In this document: positions 34,908 to 43,954 of the stretch, one piece after another
Position numbering within the stretch: the first letter of the stretch is position 1
Layout: the number at the start of each line of letters is the position of its first letter
NCBI GenBank assembly: GCA_010015655.1
Contig: ML976786.1
Coordinates: 62,001-126,000 of the forward strand
Origin: Bimuria novae-zelandiae CBS 107.79
Taxonomy: Eukaryota; Ascomycota; Dothideomycetes; Pleosporales; Didymosphaeriaceae
Reading direction: 5' to 3'
Length of the DNA stretch: 64,000 bases
The notes under the pieces: model-generated
Told to the model about the DNA's origin: nothing
Database searches by the model: none
What the model saw: only the letters and a program-made list of their open reading frames with translations
Position numbers and translations under genes: made by a program

Positions 34908-35257
34908 AGACGAAAACGACTCCCTGGGGTTTCAAACGGTTGAGAGTGGAAGTATAAGTTTCTCGAGCGATCTGATGTGAGGTGAGATGTATTGAGAATC
35001 TAGACAACAACTTGAAGGACAGGGCAACAGAGTGCTGTTTAAATACTCGTGTTCTAGGATGACTAGCCGTGCATGTGACAAGATGGAAGCTTATGGATTG
35101 TAATGCGAGCGGCTAATTCTCACAACGAAAGGCGGCACAACTCCCTTACCAAACGTCTAGGGACTCACGGCATCTCGAAAGTCCAGTCAAGAGCATGGAA
35201 AATACTTTCTTGCCGTGTGATTCGGTCTCAACTCAGAAATGACGCAAGCACGGAGGA
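34908..35257. other. Upstream region of the small gene
   Basis: Non-coding, ordinary composition. It contains the presumed promoter of the - strand small gene. No other feature seen. Confidence 0.4.
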
Positions 35258-35275
35258 GTAGTAGTAGTAGTAGTA
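35258..35275. repeat. (TAG)n microsatellite
   Basis: About six TAG/GTA triplets directly left of the TTG...CAA element; two or three more follow on its right side at 35638-35647. Confidence 0.8.
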
Positions 35276-35637
35276 TTGATTAACGTCCAGGAACGTAACG
35301 TTCTAGCCTCCCGTGGGGCATGGGGACGTGCTAAGCTGTATTTACAGAAAGCATTTCGTGCCTGCCGGCTGGCTACCATCAGAGTAGCCTTGTTGTACAT
35401 AGCCCATCCTCCCTTTAATAGGTCTACCTGCTACTACAGGCACCTAGATACCTATAGTAGCCGGCCCTCATCTGTGAGGGTGTTGTTGTTCTGCCCCTCT
35501 CTCCCTCGCCCTTGTAGCTCTGCTCCCGTACTGTCTTCCTCCCCCTACCTCGTACGAAGTAGGACCTCGTACGAGTTAGCAAGCTGCCTTGTACCTTGAG
35601 TAAAAACCTCGTAGGGGAAAACCTCAAGCTTGAACAA
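35276..35637. repeat. Short element with TTG...CAA ends inside the TAG repeat (possible solo LTR)
   Basis: Starts TTGATTAACG and ends GCTTGAACAA, imperfect inverted ends, with GTAGTA repeat units on each side that could be a target duplication. The body is not RIP-mutated and has no convincing coding capacity. It might be a solo LTR with TTG/CAA ends or a small nonautonomous element; no second copy is in the window. Confidence 0.35.
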
Positions 35638-35647
35638 GTAGTAGTAG

Positions 35648-35865
35648 TCGCCTGAGCGGTACTTAGTTTGGGTGAAAGGTTTTGACCAAGTCTTGGCAGA
35701 GCGAAAACTCTGCATCTTGGCTTTTGGTCTCTTTATCGCAACAGCGCCAGCTTTTTGCGGATAAAGAACGTGATTCTAGTAATCAGCTTGTTCAGGCGAA
35801 CAATTTCATACTACAGGAACCCCCCACACGGTCGTGTGGGTGGAATCACGATTTTGGTGTTCCTG
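35648..35865. other. Cluster of strong inverted repeats, candidate structured element
   Basis: TCGCCTGA (35648-35655) pairs with TCAGGCGA (35792-35799) and encloses GCAGAG/CTCTGC (near 35696-35713), TTATCGCAA/TTGCGGATAA (near 35732-35764) and TGATT/AATCA (near 35771-35785). A second domain AGGAAC/GTTCCT (about 35815-35864) encloses CCACACG/CGTGTGG. This could be a structured RNA gene or a foldback element; no known RNA family is recognised. Confidence 0.4.
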
Positions 35866-35899
35866 CAAGCACGGAGGAGGCAAAGCAGAAGCGATAATC

Positions 35900-36309
35900 A
35901 TCAGGCGTTACGCTGACACTAAAACAAGAACTTCGCTAAACTTATCGTAAGCGCCAGGGCGTCAACTTATCCTTCCCCACTATCGCTAGCAACCTGGTTT
36001 CTACTGTGTTGGCACAAGCATAGACTCTTGGCAAGGAAGAAAGGCTGAAGATACTACATCAACACAGGAATGCTTGTTCAGCCAGCCTTTAGGCAGAAAA
36101 AACTGGATGACACAAAAGAAAGTTGTATCGGCTGATGGTCTTTGTAGACAGCTAGAAGCACATGCGTTCGTGGTTTCGGCATGCACGAGAATGAAACTTC
36201 CTTCGACCCAACCAATAGATTGCGGTTCATCTTCCGACTAGACCAATCGAATCACCTTCAGATATCCCTTGTGGCTTGACAACCATCCGAGCCGCAGCTG
36301 GATAGATTT
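35900..36309. other. Spacer downstream of the kinase gene
   Basis: RIP-free, no motif recognised; holds the 3' flank of the - strand kinase gene. Confidence 0.4.
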
Positions 36310-38209
36310 TCATCCTTTCAAGTCAAATGGCCAGATTTCCCTAAGGTCGTCCTCATCTTTGATCGGCTCGTCTTTGTCGGGCTGCTCATTTCCTAATATT
36401 TCCCGCTGCATCCCCCCAAATATTTCTTGATGCGCCAACTCAGTTGATTTCCAGTGCTCGGAAGGAACCCAGCCGTCAGATGCAGTATTGAGCAGACCTG
36501 ATAGACTATGTTTTAACTGTTGGGCCGCTTCGAACAGCTTGTAATCCTTCTGATGGTTCACGAGTTCATTGGGGCCGGGTAGTGGGAACGGACACGGTTC
36601 CGCAATACCAAGCTCTTTCCAATGTAGCGATGTTTGGATGAGCTCCTCACGGAAAGCAACGGCCCCGTCCTCCCAAGTTCTGTAGCAATAACGAAACGGC
36701 CGAAATAGAGCTTCGTCCATTGATCTAGCGGTTGACAGCTTTGGAGCTAACATTTGAATGCAGACCTCGAACGCTTTGGCACACGCCTCACTTTTGGGCT
36801 CGATCTGACCTTCATCCAAAGGATCGGGAACGGGTTGCGCGAAATCTGGTACCTCATCCGCGTACCAGAAAGCTGGTTCAATGCTAGACGATTGCCAGTC
36901 AATGATAGCCGAGATAACGGTGGGATCTTCCTCTAAGACAAAGATGTTTCTTTTATGCAGATCAGGGTGAAAAATCACAGGAACAGCTGCGTTTCGAACG
37001 CGAGGGTCCTTGGCCATTCTGCTTATTACCGCGCGACCGTGTTCGAGCAGTTGATGATGTGTTTCGATAGATCCGTGGTAGCGTGGACGTTTCGGGGAAG
37101 ACCCAGCCGGCGGAAGTCTAGAAATTCCGGCGTCAATTAGGCCATTACAATATGCGGCAAGATCAGGCCCTGAAGATGCCGTTCAGCGTTTTGCCAGTTT
37201 CGAGGCGCATGGAGTAACTTACAGGGTCCACGATTGGGGTCAACGTTATGATAATATCTGGATTGTCCAACGTTACAGTCCCAGTAGATAGCTCCACAAT
37301 GAGGACCGATGCAGAACTCCTGGTTTGATGATAGCTTTGGAGCGGTGAGATACGGGGTGTTCGCAAAGTATAAGCTGCCGTAGGCCGGAAAGTTGAGGTC
37401 GTCAAGTTCTTTCAGCTTTTTGCATATTGCCTCTACACACCTGATTTGATCGCTCACGCACATGGTTGGCCATCTTTCGTGCAACGGGATTCCCGGTGCG
37501 TGTTCCATGATGATATATTCACTACCAATGGTATTTGAAGCGTCATCGCTCCACTCCAGTATTTTTGGTATGGGAATGCTGGTCTCGGCCTGTACTAGAA
37601 AGGTACAAAGCTGTCAGTCCTTCGGCCATTTTTGACAGTTCACCTTGGTGCAGAACCTACGAAACTTGATAGTCGCAACTTCGGAATTTGTTGTCAACCT
37701 CGGTGGCCCTGCCAATAGGAATGGCAGTCTTGCAACAACGCGTTTCCCGTTGTCAGTGTGAAATATGAAGACTCTGTTGAAGCCACCTTCCTTCTTGTTA
37801 TACGAAGTGATGGAGCTGGCGCCAGGACAAAGCGCTACAACCCTACGACGTAGGGCATCGAAATCAAATCGTACAATGCGCGCGTCTCGCTCTAGCGCAT
37901 CCTGACGGAGCCATCGGCCACTTGTGTAGTTGTAAGGATCAGGGTCTGCGATCACGTTAGCGCTCCAGTCATATTACGAAAGAGGCAGGGCTGCCTAGAC
38001 TGCTTACTTTCCCCAATCGATTCCGTCATTTGCCTCGAACTAAAAGATTTCGCGTGACCGAGAAAGGATCTGATAAAAACTGTAAGACGTGCTGAGGCTA
38101 GGGCGTCCGCGTGACGCAGAAGTGTCGAAGTTCTGTTTGGAGATGCGTACTGCGTGCGGAGAAGGTGCGACAGGAAGTGAGGTGCCCTGCTTGAGACGAT
38201 GCGATGCAT
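36310..38209 (-). CDS. AIM9-like aminoglycoside-phosphotransferase-fold kinase, four exons
   Basis: Joining - strand exons 38209-38008, 37945-37661, 37594-37223 and 37169-36310 gives an uninterrupted 572-residue protein. The three introns are 62, 66 and 53 bp with GTAAGC/GTAGGT/GTAAGT donors and CAG or TAG acceptors; the first has a gctaac branch site. The N-terminus (MHRIVSSRAPHFLSHLLRTQ) is basic and Ser/Arg-rich, a plausible mitochondrial leader. Next come YNYTSGRWL, EGGFNRVFIF, a TNSEVATIKFLQ lysine region, SEYIIMEHAPGIPL, the catalytic loop HPDLHKRN (HxDxxxxN) and the IDWQSSS metal-binding segment. This is the order of the APH/AIM9 family of fungi (altered inheritance of mitochondria 9). 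All key residues are present and there are no RIP stops. The exact substrate is unknown. It is the clearest intact host gene in the window. Confidence 0.9.
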
Positions 38210-38859
38210 TGGACCCCCCACTTTAAAGCCAGAGTTGTATTGACTTGAACAAAGGAAGAATTGACTGCTAGGGAAAGCTTGAGTTGATTGCTTGAGTGAT
38301 GAGGAACTCAGGCAATGTCTGGGACAAGGAGCCCTTTGACGTTTAGGCCTTGGCATCGCCGCACAGTCTATGTTTGCCGAGGCGCGTAATTCATGCCGCG
38401 ACATGAACCGTGCAAGCTCCATTATGATTTGTGATAAGAGGCACTGAGGGTGCTACTGTAGACCAATCAATTTGTTTGTATCATCGGCGCCGCTCTCTTA
38501 TTTTCGAATTAAACTTGTTAAAGTGTTTTTTTAACGTTTGGTGCTTTCGCGATGCGAGCGGCTTTTCCGCCATCTCCAGGCTTCGCATTATCGCACCCCT
38601 TCGCACAAGATAGAAGTACCTCTCAAGGGCTCAATGAGAAGATGATGTGTTACCAGGCTGCAGGCGCTATCACGCGACGTACGGCCGATCAATGTGGTTA
38701 TACTAGCAGGAAACTTGGTTCGTAGATTGGGCCATGATCCAGAGGGAGATCGAGAGCGCATACTCTGCCACGTTTGGACATGTCAGGGTGACCAATCCAG
38801 ATGGTCAGGAGGACAAAGTGCGAATAAAACCAGGAAAGAAGCATAAACAATGTGGAGCT
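38210..38859. other. Spacer upstream of the kinase gene
   Basis: Contains the kinase promoter region. Open frames here (for example 38734-38860 on +) carry no motif; they may be degraded 5' sequence of the neighbouring TPR fragment. Confidence 0.4.
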
Positions 38860-39130
38860 GGCACTAAGCGACTAGGGGAAGCACGCGGAGGCGGAGAAGA
38901 TGTATCGAGCGAAGCTGGCACTGTAGGGAGGTGTTGGGAGCGAAACATCCGCACACGTTTACTTACTTGTTTCATCAGCGGAGACAGTACGATGAGGCTT
39001 CATCACTCGCAGAGCTTACGCTGGTACGAGGAGATCCTGGGCCTGGGCCATCGGACTACCCGAGCACACCTCAGACCCTGTGCCTCGCTTTAGGAATTGT
39101 GCAACTAAGAGCCTTCCGACAGCGCCTCAG
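38860..39130 (+). pseudogene. TPR_12 (kinesin-light-chain type) repeat fragment of an NLR
   Basis: Across a frameshift near 38930 the sequence reads EAEKMYRAKLAL and then EVLGAKHPHTFTYLF and QYDEASSLAELTL. These are hallmarks of the tandem TPRs (EVLGxxHPxTL, QGKYxEA) at the C-terminus of fungal NLR proteins. Only about one and a half repeats remain. Confidence 0.65.
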
Positions 39131-39174
39131 TTGAAGTATCGCACAGTCTCACTTCATTGCGCGCGGCACTCTCT

Positions 39175-39609
39175 TCCATTTATATCAATCCGTCCAGCCT
39201 CAGGTAGACCACCAGCTCTGCCTGAAGGCTGACTCGCCATCTCCATCCAGAGTATCCTGCTCGACGTCCGAAAGGTAGACGTGACACCTCGCTGCGTTCT
39301 AATACCAGCTAAATTCTAATACCAGCTAAATACGGAGCTAATCGCTTCTTGAAGCTCGGAACTGTTTGACCTGCCGATGCAACAGGTGTCGACCCAAAAG
39401 CAGTCCAGACTATCCCGCTTAGCCTGCTGTGCGCAGAAGCGAAGCTTCCGATATCCTTCGCGTTGTCAATGTTCTTCAAATCGTCGAAAGTCACCTCCTA
39501 TCCGTCCTTCCAGGTACGCAAGAGGATCGTATAGTCCGGAATCCTCGTTACTGATATATTCCTTAGTCCATTTGAGCCTTCCTTCGCTTGCGGTGTGTAT
39601 CGGTCGCAT
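39175..39609 (-). pseudogene. HET (heterokaryon incompatibility) domain gene fragment
   Basis: Starting at the ATG 39609-39607, - strand frames give TILLRTWKDG with EVTFDDLKNIDNAK (39530-39460), then after a frameshift GYRKLRFCAQQAKRDSLDCF and WVDTCCIGRSNSSELQEAIS, and finally AARCHVYLSDV and SAFRQSWWST then GWT. These are the consecutive HET-domain motifs. Damage: frameshifts, a 17-bp tandem duplication (39297-39330) right before AARCHVYLSDV, and CGA-to-TGA loss of the Arg before GWT. Fungal HET genes control nonself recognition; this one is dead. Confidence 0.82.
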
Positions 39610-39959
39610 CAAATCGAATGTATATTTGTACGCGCGAGCGATAGAGGGAGATCTCGCAGCCTATAGGAAGGCTAAAGGTATCGATCGCGCACAGCGGCTC
39701 GGTCACACTGAGCAAACGAGATTGACCTGTCGAGTTCTGTGAGTGCAGGAAGAAGCAGGAAGTGGTTGCCCGAGTAACAGAAACGGACAGGACCGCAACA
39801 AGCTGCAGTGTAGAAAGCTGGGGACCAGGGCAGGCTGCCACTCGAACACTGAGAGCGGGTGGTGCAGCCTGCCGGTATGCCGTGGCGTGAGGCTGAGGCA
39901 GAGTTGACAGATCATGGTCGCGCGAAGGAAGCACGATGTATCCCCTGTACCGTTAACAA
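39610..39959. other. Spacer between HET fragment and PiggyBac 2
   Basis: Ordinary composition, upstream of the HET start codon; overlapping open frames on both strands lack motifs. Confidence 0.4.
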
Positions 39960-42201
39960 CGCCCGCACACGGACCACCGGCTGAGGCCCAATCGGAGGAT
40001 AGCTCCGACTTGGCAGAAAACCACGAAAGATGAACTTTGTGTACAAATTTGTATGGCGATTGCATTGTGAGAGGTACTGATCTAAGACTACTTGGTTTTT
40101 GAGTCGTCTTTTGGAGCTGTTGTCTTGATCGTTTGATGCCGTCGGAGGTGCTCCTGCCAGCACTCAGGGCGTACTTCTGCCCTACAGAGTGGCAGACGGC
40201 AGAGCGTACAGCCATAGTACGTACGCGGAGGGCGCTGAGGACGCTGAGATCTCTGTGAATTGCCAGAAACATGACCTAGAGGTCTCTGAGAGGCTTGAGA
40301 GGTCTTAGAGTTGTGAGCTGTACGCCCATTTTCAGCGCAGGCGACACAACTCTTAGACTCTCCATATAGCTTTGCCGACCTGTGAGAGCTCTCAGAGACA
40401 ATCGTGTCGTCAAGTCTCGCTCGTTTTCGTGAGCCAGATGTGAGACGTCTCCCGCGCTCAAACAACTGCTCAATGAGGGTATATAGAAACTGCTTGTGGC
40501 CGCCACGTTGAGCAGCGTCGCGAGAGGAGTAAGAGGAAAGCCGGTAGCAGTTGTTTAGTGTGAGATCTAGTAGAAAGTACTAGAAAGGCTTCTATATACG
40601 CCTCTTAACTTGCTAAACACTGTAGTAGCTTTTAACTTAATTAAATTAATCTACCTTACTCTTGTGCTGATTGTACTAGTCTATTATTTTAGGTATACTA
40701 AGTAACTTAATAGGCTTATTGCTAAAGGCCTTTTTAAAGATTTTTATTATTATTTTAGGTTAACTTAGAGCGTTGGCAGAGCTTTATAATAAGTTAAGTT
40801 GCTAAGTGCGACTCTCGTTAGTAGGTCTTAGCATGGTGTTAAGGGCAGATACTCACGCTCAGCAATAGTTGAGGCAAACAAGACGACCTAGTTATCTCTC
40901 CAGGCTGCTTGCAGTACTGTTTTGCCCTCCGAGAGAGCCTAGTAGGTCTCTTCCCACTTCATCTGTTGTGTATACTGAGTCTTGAGCCTTATCAGATCGC
41001 TGCTGAAACGCTTTTTTGTTAACTTTGAGCGCGCGCGCGTCGCGATTGCTGGTGACTCTGCCTTTAACTCTGCCTTTGCTGAAGCCTTAAATCTCTCCTC
41101 TATCGCTGTCCTTGTTGTCCTAACAGTCCCCGCACATCCTACGCCATACGATCTTAGGTACTCGAGCATGGGTATCGTATTGAAGAGATTATCGTCCTAG
41201 ATAGTATGGAGATTCGGCGGAAACAGGCGACGGCTGGCAGCGTTAGTGGCGAGTACGAGAGTGACTGGGATGGATTCTGTAGGCGTAAAAGCAGGCGCGT
41301 TAGCAGGTATAAGTAAGTTGACAGGCTCTCTACCTCTGGCATGAAATAACTAGTTTAGTATTACTCTATTATTGGCTAAGCACCAGATCTTGTAGCCCTC
41401 TAGCGTTGGCTTTGTCTTGATTATAACAATCTCTTTGGCGAGGCCTGTAAATCTGGCAATTACCTTATTAACGCAGAGGTGCTGCCAGGTATCCAATACT
41501 AAAAGAAGCGCTGGCGGAGCGTCTCTGAGAGATCCCAGACGCGCTCAAATGGACTCACGAAGGCCTGATCTGGCTGCGTAAAGTATAGGTATCTGTCCAG
41601 CTGCTCCCATCGCGACTGCGACATGTACTCGTTGATTTTGTGTGTAGGCGCAGATTCGTGGAGTCGACTCCAGTACTCTACCAGCGAGGACTCCTTGTGG
41701 ACGGCCATATAGATAACAATTGCAAAGTACGTATAGAGCTCTGTCGGTGATGTAGGCTTCCAGCGACGCGCTGCTGGTGTTGACAGTCGGCCTGCCTCCA
41801 CGTGCTCAGCATGCTAATTTGTATGTGCGCGACTCTGTCGAGGACGTCAGCGTCAAAGAAAAGATCAAATAAGGCGACTGGAGACCCAATATCAGTACCC
41901 TTAGGGATCTGAGGTTCACCAAATTTGTGTGGGTTGTTAATCGGGAGAGGTTGCCATTCGGGTGGCGGCACGCGCGGCAGATCTGGCAAAACACCAGCTT
42001 TCTTGCTATACCTAGTATATCTAACCAAGTCAGCATCATTGCTAGGTAGGCCTGCAGCTCTAGGCATGTTTGCATATATTAGTAATTATTAATATAGTAG
42101 GCTTTACTCAGTAAATCGAAATTATTAACATTACGATAGATTTGGTGTTGCCAAGCAACTATTGTCTGATTGGCTTACTTAAGGTGGTCCGTGTGCGGGC
42201 G
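39960..42201 (-). mobile_element. PiggyBac-like transposon copy 2
   Basis: Identical 19-bp inverted ends, CGCCCGCACACGGACCACC at 39960-39978 and its reverse complement at 42183-42201, bound a - strand transposase homologous to PiggyBac 1. TTAA occurs 4 bp outside the left end, but no clean target duplication is visible. The end sequences differ from those of copy 1, so the two belong to different subfamilies. Confidence 0.88.
40088..42067 (-). pseudogene. PiggyBac-like transposase copy 2, frameshifted
   Basis: ATG at 42067 gives MPRAAGLPSNDADLVRYTRY; later blocks in shifted frames are ELYTYFAIVIYMAVHKESSL and MSQSRWEQLDRYLYFTQPDQ (41660-41570), NLFNTIPMLEYLRSYGVGCA (about 41190-41130) and the C-terminal finger CTLCRLPLCRAEVRPEC near 40210-40160. 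Start and end are in the same phase (660 codons), but the middle requires at least two compensating frameshifts. RIP is concentrated at 40560-40800 while the rest is nearly clean, unlike copy 1, which is mutated throughout. Confidence 0.87.
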
Positions 42202-42852
42202 ACTTTTACCAGTGCATGGGATAGCAGAACGGATTATTACTAGACGAGCTACCTAAGCTAGAGACATATCCCAAAGACGTAGCCGATAGTTATAGCCTTA
42301 AATTAGGCTCCTAGATAGGGAAACCATCTAGCGGCTATAAAGATTATTTATTAGCGTCTACTATAGGTATTTTATTCTTAAGTAAGAATTATTCTTATAC
42401 TAATAAATATTAAAAAACTATAAAAAAGTATTCTTATAATAGTAATATTATTATCTACTAGAAATCCTTTGAATGTCTACTTAACTATAGTCTATATAAG
42501 TAAACGCCCATTTAGTTTCTAATATGCCCTACCCCGTCACACGGACCATCCAATCACGACGGAGGAGAGAACGCACTGACCATGATTAATAACCACCTCT
42601 AGCTGTGCCACTGGTTGGAGCAAGATCTTATAACACAGAACAAGTTTGGCATTCAGATCTGCGCCCAATTGGACCCATGCTCGGCGAGGCGCCCATCAAC
42701 GTCACCGTGAAGCTGTGCCGCATTTCAATGTCAGCTTGTGAAAAACAGCATAACCTGCCAGGCACCCACAAGGATTGTCGAGCTCCAAATTCAACACTTG
42801 TTCTTTCCATCGATCCGGCAAGCTTCGCATAAGGCATTCCTCAGTCGCAAGA
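42202..42852. other. Spacer with AT-rich core and a lone TIR-like relic
   Basis: 42202-42510 is AT-rich and RIP-like, without a gene. At about 42531-42550 CCCCGTCACACGGACCATCC resembles the PiggyBac 2 end with a few changes, but no partner end or transposase follows it. Confidence 0.45.
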
Positions 42853-43279
42853 ATGCAAATACAACTCCCGTACGACGCTGCATATATTCAAAAAAACCGT
42901 CGAGCACACCGACGACTCGCTAAATCCAGTCTCAAAGTACTCCGCAGTGTCTGGGATGCTTTTGGGCGATTATACCATCGCGCGAGGTATCCCCCATACA
43001 AACCGCTGAAGTTGCGCAGTCGCAGACGATGTTCCCAATCACAAAGCAGACTACTAATGTTGCCTCCTGAGATCCGGTTTATCATCTGGGACTATGTAAT
43101 GGCTAGTGGTCCCATAGCATTATATCGAGCGCGAGACAGGATCACGTATGACTTAATGCCGGAGGATAGCCCACAGAGCGTGATAAATATCACGCCACAG
43201 ACGGTTCGAGAGGCGGTCGAGGGCAGGTCAAGTTTCAAGGCAAGTAAGATGCATAAACCATCTTTTCTGCCTGTACTTC
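42853..43279 (+). pseudogene. 2EXR/F-box-like gene, 3' end cut off by Copia LTR
   Basis: From ATG 42853 (MQIQLPYDAAYIQKNRRAHR) the frame is open to the LTR. A basic N-terminal segment is followed by RLLMLPPEIRFIIWDYVM (about 43045-43100), the typical opening of fungal 2EXR/F-box-like domains (LPxEIRxxIW). The Copia LTR begins at 43280, so the product ends with a few LTR-encoded residues at 43284. No RIP stops. An in-frame ATG at 42775 is a possible longer start. Confidence 0.65.
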
Positions 43280-43459
43280 TGTAAGCAGGTGGGTGGTATG
43301 TGTGAAGGTAGTATATTGTGTGTGTAATTGTCTGAGTTGCTCTGTGTGTTGTTCTGTGTTGTGTTGTGTGTACATGGAGCGATCAGAGGCTCGTATATAG
43401 AGATAGAGCTGACTCATGAGACTAGTGTCGTTATGTGACATATCTCTGGGCTGCTTACA
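43280..43459 (-). repeat. Copia 3' LTR
   Basis: 180 bp with TGTAAGC/GCTTACA inverted ends; matches the interrupted LTR at 7201-7612. Not RIP-mutated, unlike the element body. Confidence 0.9.
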
Positions 43460-43954
43460 CACCCCCTTCAGGTTCGAACGCATGTTTGAAGCTGATGTTG
43501 GCTATAGATCCCCCTCTACCTTTGTAGGGTAGCTGCATTTTGGGGTCGAGAACCTAGCTTTTGTGCCAGTCTCAGTATTGGTGCAGTCCCAGGTGGGTAG
43601 CCGTCCGCCGTCGCAGTGTAGGTGGATCTCGCTCTATACTACAGGCGTCCCTAGTAGTAGGACGTCTCCCAGAGCTAGTACTGAGATCCTGATTGCTTCG
43701 CGTTCTGTGCTGAGGTTGATGAGCCTTGTAGGTGGAGCTTGATACATGATGCGAGCATGTTTGCTCTGTGTATGAAGTGGAATATAGCATGAATCTGAGT
43801 ACAGGATAGGGGTACAGCGTAGAGCTGTGTACATGATAGAGCTGAGTAAAGTATAGTCTCGTTAAACCTGTAAAAACCACATGGGAAAAACCAGGAAGAG
43901 TACTATACTGTGGGGAAGCTCATTGAGAAGGAAAAGGTTGAAAATAAAGAAGAG
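43460..43954 (-). other. Copia 3' untranslated region
   Basis: Lies between the end of the RNase H frame and the purine tract/LTR. Open frames here are shared with no Copia domain and are probably incidental. Confidence 0.5.

Noticed and set aside
42531..42852. A third PiggyBac starting at the TIR-like sequence near 42531
   Set aside because: No transposase sequence or opposite terminal repeat follows; kept only as a relic.
43572..43880. 102-codon minus-strand frame between the Copia RNase H end and its LTR
   Set aside because: Lies in the presumed 3' untranslated region, low complexity and no match to Copia domains.
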